Notes: generated by a model not told the origin, from the letters alone. A stretch of 64,000 bases of DNA from Micromonospora_H sonneratiae (GCF_042679305.1 NZ_JBHTMP010000004.1:62001-126000); one strand, 5' to 3'; shown: positions 25,430 through 35,035, counted from the first letter of the stretch. Translations and numbers: made by a program.

Positions 25430-28171
25430 TCAGCTGGGCTGGCGCAGTTGCCGGAGCGTCGGATCGGGTTCGGCGTCCACCGCCGCCAGGCGCAGCTTTG
25501 CGTCGACGGCCAGGGCACCGTCAGGCCCGACGAGGACCGGGTTGAGATCCAGTTCGGCGACCTCGGGGACCTCCTCGGCAAGACGTCCCAACCGCAGGAG
25601 CAGATCCTCGACAGCGGTGGTGTCGACGGCCGGCGCCCCCCGGAAACCGGTCAGCAGAGGCGCGGCGCGCAGTGAACGCCACATCTGAGCGGCATCGCGG
25701 TCGGTCATCGGTACCAGTCGGAACGCCCGGTCGTCGAACAGGTCCGTGTGGACGCCACCGAGACCGGCCATCACCAGCGAACCGAACAGCGGGTCGTGCA
25801 CGATGCCGGCGACGAGTTCGAGCTGCCTACCCGCCATCGGCTGCACCAGGGCCCCGGCCGCCGGCCGGCCGGCGGCGGTCACCGTACGGAACGCGGCGCG
25901 TACCGCCTCCGCGTCGGCGAGGTCGAGCTGGACCGCCCCGGTATCGCTCTTGTGCACCAGGTCCGGGTCGGCGGACTTGAGTACGACCGGATAGCCGATC
26001 CGCGTCGCGGCGGCGACCGCACCCTCCTCGTCGGTCACGGTGACCGTCTCGACCAGTGGGATCCCGTAGCAGGCGAGGAGCTCGGCCGTGCGGTCGTACG
26101 GCTGCCAACCGCCGTCGGCGGCCATCGCCCGTACGACGGCGGCCCGGGCGTCGGCGGAGCGTACGCCGGGCAGTTCGGGGCGGGCACCGAGTGGCGCGGT
26201 CCGCCAGGTGGCGTACCGGCTGGCGTGCCCCAGCGCCCGGACCGCCCGTTCGGGCAGGTCGAAGATCGGTGCCTGCCGGGCGGCGAATGCCGGCGGGGCC
26301 TGGGGCAGGCCGATGACGACGGCGGCGACGGTCAGTTCGGGGTGGTGGTCGACGACCGGGGTGATCGCCGCCAGGGTTGCGGGGACGTCGTTGGTCCGGC
26401 TGGCGGCGACGATCACCAGCAGGCTGTCGACCTCACCACTGGCCGCGAGTGCTGCCACCGTTGCCCGGAATGCCTCCGGTGTGGCGGCGGCACCGAGGTC
26501 GAGGGGGTTGTCGTGGCCGGCGGCGTCGGGTGTGACGCTGGCCAACCGGGCCCGCAGCGTCGGGCTCGGTGCCGGGATGCGGAGCCCGGCAGACTCCGCC
26601 GCGTCGGCGGCCAGCACGTTGAACCCGCCGGCGTTGCCGACCACCGCCAGCCGGTTGCCGGCCGGCAGCGGCTGGTCGGTGACCATGCGGGCGGCGTCCA
26701 GTAGGTCACCGAGGTTGTCGACCCGTACCACCCCGGCCTGGGCGAAGAGCGCGTCCACGGTCACGTCGGGGGCGGCAGCCGCGGCGGTGTGTGAGGCACC
26801 GGCACGGCGTCCAGCGGCGGACCGGCCACTCTTCACCGCCAGTACGGGCTTGCGGCGGGCGAGGGCCCGGACGGTACGGGCGAACTTGCGGGGATTGCCG
26901 AACGACTCGAGATAGAGAGCGACGGCGGTGGTGGCCGGGTCGTCGAACCAGTACGCGATGAGGTCGTTACCACTGACGTCGGCCTTGTTGCCGAGGGACA
27001 CGAAACTGGACACCCCGCACCCACTCTTCACCGCGTGATCGAGCAGGGCGATGCCGACCGCGCCGGACTGCGAGGCGACAGCCAACCCACCCGAGGCCGG
27101 TACGGCCGGCCCGAAGCTCGCGTTCAGCCGTACCTCCGGATCGGTGTTGACGATGCCGAGGCAGTTCGGGCCGACCAACCGGATGCCGTACCTGCGGGCC
27201 TGCCGGACCAGTTCCGCCTGGCGGGCGCGACCGTCGGCCCCGGTCTCGCCGAATCCCGAGCTGAGCACCACGGCCGCGCGTACCCCGGCTGCGCCCGCGT
27301 CGGCCAGCACGTCGGCCACCGATCCGGCCGGCACGGCGATCACCGCGAGGTCGACCGGGCCGGGCAACTGGGCGAGTGCAGGGTACGCCGGAACTCCGTC
27401 GATCTCCGTGGCCTGCGGGTTCACCGCGTACAGGTCGCCGGTGAAGCCGTACTCCCGCAACGCCCGCAGGGTCTCGTGGCCGATGCCACCGGGTGTCCGG
27501 CCGGCACCGACGACGGCGACGGACCTCGGTGCCAGCAGCGGTCGCAGCGAGGCCCGTTCCGCAGCGCGTTCCCGGTCGTCGACGGCCAACTGTGCGGCAT
27601 CGTCCAGGCTGGTGGTGAGCCCGACCCTGACGATCCCGTCGTCGAACCGGGACCGGGCTTCGGGGGTGAGGTCACGGGCCACCTGCAGCATGCGGCTGTT
27701 GCCCGGCAGGACCTCGCCGACCAGCTCCTCGACGCCGCTCGCGCGGGCGCGGGCGGCGAGGTGTTCGAGCAGCAGCGTGCCGATGCCGCGACCATGCTGC
27801 GCCTCGTCGACGAAGACCGCGAACTCCGCCCTCGGGGCGGTGTCGGTGTCGCGGTCGTACGAGGCGACGCCGATGATCGTACCGGCCTGCTCGGCGACGA
27901 CGGCCTCGTGTCGTGGTGACCCCGGTCGGCACAGCCGATCCACCTCCACAGCGATCGTCGCTGAGCCCGGAGCCGCGAAGAACCTCATCCGCAGACTGTC
28001 GTCGCCAGCCCGACCATGGAGGGCGGTCAGTTCCGACCGGTCAGCCGGGTCGACCGGTCGGATCCGGACGATGCCGCCATCGGCGGTCAACGCGTCGATG
28101 GGCGACAGGACGGGTACGGTCGTGGCTCCGACGACGGTGGTGGGCCGGGCGGGAGTTGGGGTGGCGGTCAC
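25430..28171 (-). CDS. Pat-like protein acetyltransferase: GNAT plus NDP-forming acyl-CoA synthetase domains
   Basis: The 913-residue protein has an N-terminal GNAT domain (about 30-200; acetyl-CoA motif Q125-HGRGIG) followed by a complete acyl-CoA synthetase (ADP-forming)-like part: CoA-binding from about 213 (RSVAVVGAGRTPGG), the flavodoxin-like succinyl-CoA ligase part, and C-terminal ATP-grasp (about 695-900). This order (GNAT first) is the actinobacterial arrangement of Pat-type lysine acetyltransferases that control acetyl-CoA synthetase; the synthetase part is usually a non-catalytic sensor. The gene sits between a universal stress protein and a Ser/Thr kinase, all on the minus strand. 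Confidence 0.92.
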   Translation of the reverse strand: MTATPTPARPTTVVGATTVPVLSPIDALTADGGIVRIRPVDPADRSELTALHGRAGDDSLRMRFFAAPGSATIAVEVDRLCRPGSPRHEAVVAEQAGTIIGVASYDRDTDTAPRAEFAVFVDEAQHGRGIGTLLLEHLAARARASGVEELVGEVLPGNSRMLQVARDLTPEARSRFDDGIVRVGLTTSLDDAAQLAVDDRERAAERASLRPLLAPRSVAVVGAGRTPGGIGHETLRALREYGFTGDLYAVNPQATEIDGVPAYPALAQLPGPVDLAVIAVPAGSVADVLADAGAAGVRAAVVLSSGFGETGADGRARQAELVRQARRYGIRLVGPNCLGIVNTDPEVRLNASFGPAVPASGGLAVASQSGAVGIALLDHAVKSGCGVSSFVSLGNKADVSGNDLIAYWFDDPATTAVALYLESFGNPRKFARTVRALARRKPVLAVKSGRSAAGRRAGASHTAAAAAPDVTVDALFAQAGVVRVDNLGDLLDAARMVTDQPLPAGNRLAVVGNAGGFNVLAADAAESAGLRIPAPSPTLRARLASVTPDAAGHDNPLDLGAAATPEAFRATVAALAASGEVDSLLVIVAASRTNDVPATLAAITPVVDHHPELTVAAVVIGLPQAPPAFAARQAPIFDLPERAVRALGHASRYATWRTAPLGARPELPGVRSADARAAVVRAMAADGGWQPYDRTAELLACYGIPLVETVTVTDEEGAVAAATRIGYPVVLKSADPDLVHKSDTGAVQLDLADAEAVRAAFRTVTAAGRPAAGALVQPMAGRQLELVAGIVHDPLFGSLVMAGLGGVHTDLFDDRAFRLVPMTDRDAAQMWRSLRAAPLLTGFRGAPAVDTTAVEDLLLRLGRLAEEVPEVAELDLNPVLVGPDGALAVDAKLRLAAVDAEPDPTLRQLRQPS

Positions 28172-28288
28172 GTTCGGCTCCTGGGCGGGGGTGTTCCGAC
28201 AGTCGTGTCGGCGATCCGGGACCGATCAGCGGCCACGACGGCACCGGTGCGGATCCGATAGGCACCGGTGCCGTCGGGTCCGGTCGGA

Positions 28289-29179
28289 TCAGCGGGAGCG
28301 CACGATGGCCACCGGGCACGGCGCGTGGTGCAGAACCGACTGGCTGACCGATCCGAGGAGCAGCCCGGTGAAGCCCCCCAGACCCCGGCTGCCCAGGACG
28401 GTCAGTGCCGCGCCTGCCGACTCCCGGACCAGGACCACGCCGGCGGGGCCCTGGACCACCCGCCGTCGTACCGGTACGTCCGGGTACTTCTCGCTCCAGC
28501 CCGCGAGCGCCTCCGCCAGCAGCCGGCTCTCGTCGCCATGTATCTCGTCCACGTCGTAGGCCAGGGGCAGCGCGCCCGGATAGAGGGGCTGCGGCAACTG
28601 GTAGGCGTGTACCGCGGTCACCCCGAGTCCGCGCCAGGCTGCCTGCTCGAAGGCGAACTCCACCGCGAGGTGCGACAACGGCGAGCCGTCGACGCCCACG
28701 ACGATCTGATCCGTCGAGCCGCCGGCGGGGTGGGGGGCGTCGCCTCGAACCACGACGACCGGGCAGGCCGCGTGCGCCGCCACCTGGGTGCCGACGGAGC
28801 CGAGGAGCAGCCCGGTGAACCCGCCGAGTCCGCGACTGCCGACCACCACCAGGCTGGCGTCGTGGGATGCCTCGATCAGCGCCCGGGCGGGCGCGGACAC
28901 CGGCTGGTCGGTGGAGATCTCCAGTTCCGGCGCGACCTTGCGGGCGTGGTCGGCGGCGGCGGACAGGATCTGTTCGGCCGCGTGCAGTAGTCCGGTGCTG
29001 GCCGGGTCGAGTGGCACCGGGCTCAGCGCGGCCGGCACCACCGGCCACCGGAACGCGTGGACGATCCGGAGCGGGCGGTGACGGAGCCGGGCCTGCTCGG
29101 CACCCCAGTCCACGGCGCGCAGACTGTCAGGTGACCCGTCCACACCGACGATGACGGGGGCTGTGGGGCTGAGTGTCAT
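28289..29179 (-). CDS. Tandem universal stress protein (two UspA domains)
   Basis: The 296-residue cytosolic protein consists of two UspA domains (about 8-150 and 160-296). Each keeps the ATP-binding loop G-x2-G-x9-G-S: GSRGLGGFTGLLLGSV occurs in both halves. ATP-binding tandem Usps act in dormancy, hypoxia and stress signalling in actinobacteria. The start ATG follows GGAAAGGAAG. It is the first clear gene of the minus-strand Usp, Pat-like, kinase series. Confidence 0.95.
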   Translation of the reverse strand: MTLSPTAPVIVGVDGSPDSLRAVDWGAEQARLRHRPLRIVHAFRWPVVPAALSPVPLDPASTGLLHAAEQILSAAADHARKVAPELEISTDQPVSAPARALIEASHDASLVVVGSRGLGGFTGLLLGSVGTQVAAHAACPVVVVRGDAPHPAGGSTDQIVVGVDGSPLSHLAVEFAFEQAAWRGLGVTAVHAYQLPQPLYPGALPLAYDVDEIHGDESRLLAEALAGWSEKYPDVPVRRRVVQGPAGVVLVRESAGAALTVLGSRGLGGFTGLLLGSVSQSVLHHAPCPVAIVRSR

Positions 29180-29364
29180 CGACTCTTCCTTTCCAGCGGC
29201 ATCCGGGCTGACGACCGGGGGATCACGACAGCGGCATCCGCCCGGCGAGCGGGTGGGAGCTTGGGGTCGGGAAGCTGGTCGGGCCCGGGCGGGCGACGCC
29301 GTTCGGCTACCGCCAGCCGGGTGGGTCCACCGGCGCTGGCAGTGCGGTCGCGGGTCGCGGTCAT
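29176..29364 (-). CDS. Possible 62-residue Arg/Pro-rich leader ORF
   Basis: This short frame ends in an ATGA overlap with the universal stress protein start, the arrangement of translationally coupled genes, and its third codon positions are GC-rich. Against it, there is no ribosome site before its ATG, no recognised domain, and the composition (Arg, Pro, Ala) is that of random high-GC frames. It may be only the untranslated leader of the stress gene. Confidence 0.2.
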   Translation of the reverse strand: MTATRDRTASAGGPTRLAVAERRRPPGPDQLPDPKLPPARRADAAVVIPRSSARMPLERKSR

Positions 29365-29763
29365 AACTTGATGATCACGGACGTCCGGCCGGCCGAACAG
29401 GGCCGAAGGTCATCGACGGGTGGGGCCTTCGGTGTGCCTCGTCGGGTGGCCGGGCCCGGTCGATCCGGTTTACCTCCACCTGGACCGCGACCTCCGGAAA
29501 CGCCTGTTGCCCGGACACCGGCTCCGTGCCCCAGGTCACGGGCACTGTCGAGATCCGCGCGGGCCGGCCCAGGTCGCTGCCCGATCGGCGTGGCTGGTGC
29601 GCTTTGGCTACCAAAGGCCTGGCGTGTCCGGTGGCGGTCGGGTACAAATCGAAGATGACCTGTGTCTTCGGTACCTGGATTCATCCTGTCCGATCGGCAA
29701 CGGCGGTTGTGTCGTTGCGATCGGGGTATGTCGGAACCGCCGGACCGGAGGGAGCCTGAGGCC
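29180..29763. other. 584-bp divergent intergenic region
   Basis: This stretch separates the minus-strand stress/acetylation genes from the egt operon. Apart from the doubtful 62-residue frame at its left end, open frames here are unconvincing. TACAAAT at about 29643-29649 could be a -10 element for egtA. GGAGGGAG at 29747-29754 is the egtA ribosome site. Confidence 0.4.
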
Positions 29764-30999
29764 GTGGTGATGACGCCTGACATCGACAGCGCCGCCGTGC
29801 TGCGCAAGCTCAGCGATGCCGAGGGTTATCTGGCGAAGATCTGCTTCAAGACCGGACCACCGAGCCTGGTCGGGGTTGAACTGGAATGGACGGTCCACGA
29901 CGCCGTCGACCCGACCCGACCCGTACCGACCGGACGACTTCGTGATGCGCTCGGGCCACACGCGCCCACCACCCTTGATCCGGAAAGCCCCGGGCGACCG
30001 TTGCCCCATCTCGGCACGGTCACCGTCGAACCCGGCGGACAGGTGGAGATCTCCACCATCCCCCAGCGCCTGCTCGGCGTGCTGCACGAGACCACCAGCG
30101 CGGACATCGACCATCTGACCGGCCTGCTCGGCGAGGCGGGCCTGGTCCTCGGCCAGAGTGGCATCGACCCCCACCGGCCGCCATCTCCCGCACTCGACAC
30201 CCCCCGCTACCGGGCCATGCGAGAGGCCTTCGACCGGCGCGGCCCGGCCGGCCGGGCCATGATGTACAGCACCGCAGGACTACAGGTCTGCGTCGACGCC
30301 GGTCAGCCTTCGCAGGTTGCCGCCCGATGGCAGACGGTGCACGCACTCGGTCCACCGCTGGTCGCCGCGTTCGCCACCGCTGCGCGACATGCCGGCCAGG
30401 AGACCGGCTGGGCATCCGCACGACTGGCGGCGTGGCAGCGCATCGATCCCGGTCGGACCCGGGCGGTCTGGACGCCCGGAGCCGGTAATGCCGACCCGGT
30501 CGTGGCATGGTCACGCTACGCGCTGGCCGCGCCGCTGCTCTGCGTACGACGGGACGACGCAGACTGGACCGCGCCGCCCGGGGTCAGTTTCCAGGACTGG
30601 ATCGACGGGGCACTGCCCCGGCCGCCCACCACCGACGACCTGGACTACCACCTCAGCACCCTGTTTCCCCCGGTCCGGCCCCGGGGCTACCTGGAGATCC
30701 GCTACCTGGACAGCCAGCCGGCCGACGAGTGGATCGCCCCGGTGGCGGTGCTGGCCGCACTACTGGCCGACGAAACAGCCGCCAATCTTGCGCGGGAAGC
30801 CTGTCAGCCGGTCGCCGACCGGTGGGTCCGGGCCGCGCGGTACGGCCTCGCCGATCCGGCGCTGGCCCGGGCGGCGGCCACCGTGCTCGACGTGGCCTGC
30901 CGTGCGCTGGACCGCACCGGGCTCCCGCCGACCACCCGGGCACAGATCAGTCGGATCGTGCAGCGGCGACTGAACGCCGTGGAGAGGGCACAGCCGTGA
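29764..30999 (+). CDS. egtA: Ergothioneine biosynthesis glutamate-cysteine ligase EgtA
   Basis: EgtA joins glutamate and cysteine to gamma-glutamylcysteine, the sulfur donor for EgtB. The protein is about 411 residues. It has the GCS2-type glutamate-cysteine ligase features: VGVELEWTVHD near the start, VTVEPGGQVEIST, and YLEIRYLDSQP late. The GTG at 29764 is chosen because GGAGGGAG lies nine bases upstream; an ATG two codons later (29770) or one at 29728 are alternatives. It leads the run egtA-B-C-D, with egtB 19 bases after its stop. Confidence 0.93.
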   Translation: MVMTPDIDSAAVLRKLSDAEGYLAKICFKTGPPSLVGVELEWTVHDAVDPTRPVPTGRLRDALGPHAPTTLDPESPGRPLPHLGTVTVEPGGQVEISTIPQRLLGVLHETTSADIDHLTGLLGEAGLVLGQSGIDPHRPPSPALDTPRYRAMREAFDRRGPAGRAMMYSTAGLQVCVDAGQPSQVAARWQTVHALGPPLVAAFATAARHAGQETGWASARLAAWQRIDPGRTRAVWTPGAGNADPVVAWSRYALAAPLLCVRRDDADWTAPPGVSFQDWIDGALPRPPTTDDLDYHLSTLFPPVRPRGYLEIRYLDSQPADEWIAPVAVLAALLADETAANLAREACQPVADRWVRAARYGLADPALARAAATVLDVACRALDRTGLPPTTRAQISRIVQRRLNAVERAQP

Positions 31000-31018
31000 C
31001 GTGTGGGAGGGAAGGATC

Positions 31019-32365
31019 ATGACGTCGACATCGCCGGGGACCGCACCGGTCACCCCAACCACCGACCTGCGTCATCGGATCGCGGCCGAACTGGACCGGA
31101 CCCGTGCCCGCAGCGCCCTGCTCACCGAGGCCGTCGACGACGCGGATCTCATGCGCCAGCACTCGCCGATCATGTCCCCGCTCGTGTGGGACCTGGCCCA
31201 CGTCGGCAACCAGGAGGAGTTGTGGCTGGTCCGCGATGTCGGCGGTCGGGAGCCGGTCCGGCGCGACATCGACGACCTGTACGACGCGTTCAAACAGCCC
31301 CGCCGGGATCGGCCGTTGCTGCCACTGCTGCGCCCGGACGAGGCGCGGGCCTACCTCGACACGGTACGGACCAAGGTGCTCGACCTGCTGGACTCCGTAC
31401 GCTTCGACGACCGGCGACTGGTCACCGACGGGTTCGCCTTCGGAATGATCGTGCAACACGAGCAGCAGCACGACGAGACGATGCTGGCCACCCACCAGCT
31501 CCGGGTCGGTCCACCGGTGCTCACCGCCCCGCCACCGCCGCCATCGGCCGCGCCGGTGACCGGCCAGGTGCTGGTGCCGGCCGGGCCGTTCACCATGGGC
31601 ACCTCGACCGATCCGTGGGCGTTGGACAACGAGCGCCCGGCGCACCGGGTCGACCTGCCGGCGTACCTCATCGACGCGGCACCGGTGACCAACGCCGCCT
31701 ACCTGGCCTTCATCGCCGACGGCGGCTACGCCCAACGCCGGTGGTGGAGCGAGGCCGGCTGGCAGCACCGCTGCTCAGCCGGCCTGTCCGCACCGATGCA
31801 CTGGCAGCGCGACGGCTCCGACTGGGGCTACCTGCGCTTCGGACGGTTCTCCCCGTTGATCCCGGACGAACCGGTGGTGCACGTCTGCTACTACGAGGCC
31901 GAGGCGTACGCGGCGTGGGCCGGTCAGCGACTGCCCACCGAGGCCGAGTGGGAGAAGGCGGCTCGCTGGGATCCGGTCAGCGGCCGGTCGCGCCGCTACC
32001 CGTGGGGCGACGACGACCCGACCGCCGAACACGCGAACCTCGGGCAGCGACACCTCGCTCCCGCCCCGGTCGGTGCCTACCCGGCCGGAGCCTCGCCGCT
32101 GGGCGTGCACCAACTCATCGGCGACGTGTGGGAATGGACCTCCACCGGGTTCGACGGCTATCCCGGGTTCGCCGCGTTCCCGTACCGGGAGTATTCGGAG
32201 GTCTTCTTCGGCGAGTCGTACCGGGTGCTGCGCGGCGGTTCGTTCGGCACCGACCGGGCTGCCTGTCGGGGCACGTTCCGCAACTGGGACCTGCCGATCC
32301 GTCGACAGATCTTCAGCGGCTTCCGCTGTGTCCGGGACCCCCGACCCGAGGAGGACGTCCGGTGA
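31019..32365 (+). CDS. egtB: Ergothioneine sulfoxide synthase EgtB
   Basis: EgtB is a non-haem iron enzyme that couples hercynine to gamma-glutamylcysteine with O2. The protein has 448 residues. The N-terminal DinB-like bundle supplies the iron ligands: H61 (DLAHVGNQEE) and the HX3HXE motif H147-H151-E153 (QHEQQHDE). The C-terminal FGE-sulfatase domain begins near PAGPFTMGTS and ends with FSGFRCVRDPR. The ATG follows GGGAGGGAAGG. It lies between egtA and egtC. Confidence 0.97.
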   Translation: MTSTSPGTAPVTPTTDLRHRIAAELDRTRARSALLTEAVDDADLMRQHSPIMSPLVWDLAHVGNQEELWLVRDVGGREPVRRDIDDLYDAFKQPRRDRPLLPLLRPDEARAYLDTVRTKVLDLLDSVRFDDRRLVTDGFAFGMIVQHEQQHDETMLATHQLRVGPPVLTAPPPPPSAAPVTGQVLVPAGPFTMGTSTDPWALDNERPAHRVDLPAYLIDAAPVTNAAYLAFIADGGYAQRRWWSEAGWQHRCSAGLSAPMHWQRDGSDWGYLRFGRFSPLIPDEPVVHVCYYEAEAYAAWAGQRLPTEAEWEKAARWDPVSGRSRRYPWGDDDPTAEHANLGQRHLAPAPVGAYPAGASPLGVHQLIGDVWEWTSTGFDGYPGFAAFPYREYSEVFFGESYRVLRGGSFGTDRAACRGTFRNWDLPIRRQIFSGFRCVRDPRPEEDVR

Positions 32366-32402
32366 CGCCGGGCCGTGCCGACCACCGCCGGGTGGCCGCC
32401 TG

Positions 32403-33146
32403 ATGTGCCGTCACGTGGCCTACCTCGGACCACCGGTGACGCTGTCGGCGCTGCTGTACGACCCGCCGCACTCACTGGCCCGGCAGTCCTGGGCGCCCCG
32501 GGACATGCGTGGTGGCGGGACGATCAACGCCGACGGGTTCGGGATCGGCTGGTACGAGCCCGGCCGCCCGGAGCCGGTGCGCTACCGGCAGGCGCACCCG
32601 ATCTGGTCGGACGCGACGCTGCCGGCCCTGGCGGAGGCCACCTCCTCCGGCGCGATCCTGGCGGCGGTGCGGTCAGCCACGGTGGGCATGCCGGTGGTGG
32701 CGACGGCCGCCGCGCCGTTCACCGACGGTCCGTGGCTGTTCAGCCTCAACGGGGTGGTACGTGATTGGCCGGACTCGCTGGTGCCACTGGTCCGTGACCT
32801 GCCGACCCGGGATCTGCTGACCCTCGACGCGCCGACCGACGCGGCTGTGCTCTGGGCCCTGGTACGGCACCGGTTGCGTGATGGAGCCGTACCCGCCGAG
32901 GCGGTCGGGACGACGGTTCGCCAGGTGGCCACCGCCGCTCCCGGCTCCCGACTGAACCTGCTGCTCACCGACGGGCACACCACGGTGGCCAGCACTGCGG
33001 GACACGCCCTGTCGGTACGTCGTCGGGGCGACTCGGTGTGGCTGGCCTCGGAGCCACTCGACGACGACCCCGGCTGGCAACCGGTGCCCGACGGACGACT
33101 GGTGGTCGCCACCGCCGGTGACCTGGTCAGCTGCCCGATCGGGTGA
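32403..33146 (+). CDS. egtC: Ergothioneine biosynthesis gamma-glutamyl hydrolase EgtC
   Basis: EgtC is a class II glutamine-amidotransferase-fold (Ntn) hydrolase that removes the glutamyl group from the EgtB product. It has 247 residues. Cys2 after the initiator Met is the nucleophile (MCRHVAYLG). Further family blocks are NADGFGIGWY and PFTDGPWLFSLNG. The start is fixed by the need for Cys2; the frame is open upstream across the end of egtB. Confidence 0.96.
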   Translation: MCRHVAYLGPPVTLSALLYDPPHSLARQSWAPRDMRGGGTINADGFGIGWYEPGRPEPVRYRQAHPIWSDATLPALAEATSSGAILAAVRSATVGMPVVATAAAPFTDGPWLFSLNGVVRDWPDSLVPLVRDLPTRDLLTLDAPTDAAVLWALVRHRLRDGAVPAEAVGTTVRQVATAAPGSRLNLLLTDGHTTVASTAGHALSVRRRGDSVWLASEPLDDDPGWQPVPDGRLVVATAGDLVSCPIG

Positions 33147-33240
33147 GCGCCGACCGTGATCTGCCCCGCCCGTCGGTGCCATCTCGTGGGTCGACGGGCC
33201 CGAAGAGAAGTGCCGCAGCCACGACCGAAGAGGAGGGACT

Positions 33241-34212
33241 GTGAGCGCCGAGCCGTTGGAGATCCACCTGAAGGACCGGGACCTCGCCCGGGAGTTGCGT
33301 CACGATGTGCGGGTAGGACTGACCGCGACGCCGAAATGGCTGCCACCGAAGTGGTTCTACGACGCTCGGGGCAGCGAACTGTTCGAGGAGATCACCCGCC
33401 TGCCGGAGTACTACCCGACCCGGGCGGAACGGGCGGTCCTGACCGCGCACGCCGATGACATCGCCCGGTTGACCGGGGCGAAGACCCTGATCGAGTTGGG
33501 CTCCGGCTCGTCGGACAAGACCCGACTGCTGCTCGACGCCTTCTCCCGGCACGGTGGGCTGGGCACCTTCGTACCCCTGGACGTGTCGGTCAGCGCCCTT
33601 CGGCAGGCGACCGCCCAGATCGCTGCGGACTATCCGAAGCTGCGGGTCCGGGGAATCGTCGCCGACTTCACCCGGCAACTCGACCGACTGCCCACCGGGG
33701 GACGCCGCCTGGTGGCCTTTCTCGGCGGCACGCTCGGCAACCTCACGCCGGTGGAGCGGGCGGCGTTCCTGTCGGCGATGCGCTCCGCCCAGGAGACCGG
33801 TGACTGGTTGCTGCTCGGCACCGACCTGGTCAAGGATCCGCAGGTCGTCGTCGCGGCCTACGACGATTCCGCCGGTGTCACGGCCGACTTCAACCGCAAC
33901 GTACTGCGGGTGGTCAACCGGGAGTTGGGGGCGGACTTCGAGCCGGAGGGGTTCGAGCACATCGCGCTCTGGGACGCCGACCGGGAATGGATCGAGATGC
34001 GGCTGCGGGCCCGTCGGGCGATGAGGGTACGGATAGCCGAACTGGACCTCGATGTGGACCTCGCCGAGGGGGAGGAGATCAGGACCGAGATCTCGGCCAA
34101 GTTCCGCCGTGCGGGCATCTCCGCCGAACTGGTCTCGGCCGGATTCGTCCCCCGGGCAGCCTGGACCGATGACGGCGGGTTGTTCCTCGTCACCCTCGCC
34201 CAGGCAGGCTGA
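33241..34212 (+). CDS. egtD: L-histidine N-alpha-methyltransferase EgtD
   Basis: EgtD trimethylates histidine to hercynine with three SAM, the first step of the pathway. The protein has 323 residues, the usual length. It shows PPKWFYDARGSELFEEITRLPEYYPTR-type N-terminal features, the SAM motif LIELGSGSSDKTR, LDVSVSAL, FLGGTLGNL and the DLVKDP block. GTG start is preceded by GAGGAGGGA. It is last in the cluster, 94 bases after egtC. No EgtE beta-lyase gene follows. Confidence 0.97.
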   Translation: MSAEPLEIHLKDRDLARELRHDVRVGLTATPKWLPPKWFYDARGSELFEEITRLPEYYPTRAERAVLTAHADDIARLTGAKTLIELGSGSSDKTRLLLDAFSRHGGLGTFVPLDVSVSALRQATAQIAADYPKLRVRGIVADFTRQLDRLPTGGRRLVAFLGGTLGNLTPVERAAFLSAMRSAQETGDWLLLGTDLVKDPQVVVAAYDDSAGVTADFNRNVLRVVNRELGADFEPEGFEHIALWDADREWIEMRLRARRAMRVRIAELDLDVDLAEGEEIRTEISAKFRRAGISAELVSAGFVPRAAWTDDGGLFLVTLAQAG

Positions 34213-34326
34213 CCCGGGGCCGCGTACCCGCCTGGGCGTACCCCGGCCGGGCCCGTACCGGCGGTTCAGGGCAGTCAGATGTGAATAGTTCCGTTGCGGC
34301 CGGTTTGAGTCTGTTGGACTGATGCC

Positions 34327-34959
34327 ATGAGCCGGTTCGCGGCGTGGCTGCTGGGGCTGCCCGGCGTACCGGTCTATGCGTTGGTGGGCGCGCTGGTCTT
34401 CGCCGAGGACGCATTGTTCCTCGGGTTCGTCATCCCGGGCGAGGCCGCAGCGGTCCTCGGTGGCGTCGCCGCGAGCCGCGGACACGTCGAACTACCCGTG
34501 ATGATCGTCGTGGTGGTCGTCGCGGCGATCATCGGCGACACGGTCGGATACGCCGTCGGCCGCCGCCTCGGGCCCCGACTGGTGGACAGCCGGGTGTTGC
34601 GGCGGCACCGGGACCGGGTGCACCGGGCCCAGCGCTTCGTGGCCCGACGTGGCGGACCTGCCGTGTTCCTGGGGCGCTTCGTCGCCTTTCTCCGGGCGCT
34701 CGTACCGGCGTTGTCCGGCGCGGCACGGATGCCGTACCGGAGGTTCCTGTTCTTCAACGCGGTGGGCGGGCTCGTCTGGGGTACTGCCGTGGTGCTGCTC
34801 GGGCACCTCGCTGGCAACTCGTACGCCCTGGTGGAGCGGACATTCGGGCGGGTGACGGCGGTGACCGTCGTGGGCCTCGTCGTGGTCGGCTGGCTGGTGT
34901 GGCACCTACGCCGCCGACGGAGCCGCCCTGGGCGGCGGGCACGGCACCGCCGGCCGTAG
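34327..34959 (+). CDS. DedA family (SNARE-associated) membrane protein
   Basis: The 210-residue inner membrane protein carries the DedA signature: an early ED in FAEDALFLGFVIPGE and the FLGRFVAFLRALVPALSGAARMPYRRF segment with the family's Arg and Gly. Five to six membrane helices are predicted; the tail is Arg-rich. DedA proteins act in lipid carrier recycling and membrane homeostasis; the specific lipid here is unknown. It lies 114 bases after egtD and may share its transcript. Confidence 0.93.
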   Translation: MSRFAAWLLGLPGVPVYALVGALVFAEDALFLGFVIPGEAAAVLGGVAASRGHVELPVMIVVVVVAAIIGDTVGYAVGRRLGPRLVDSRVLRRHRDRVHRAQRFVARRGGPAVFLGRFVAFLRALVPALSGAARMPYRRFLFFNAVGGLVWGTAVVLLGHLAGNSYALVERTFGRVTAVTVVGLVVVGWLVWHLRRRRSRPGRRARHRRP

Positions 34960-35035
34960 CCGGAGCACGGACCACGGGGTGATCTGGGGCACCCGCCTGG
35001 TGTGTGCGACCCGGAATCGGTTAGGGTCGCTCACG

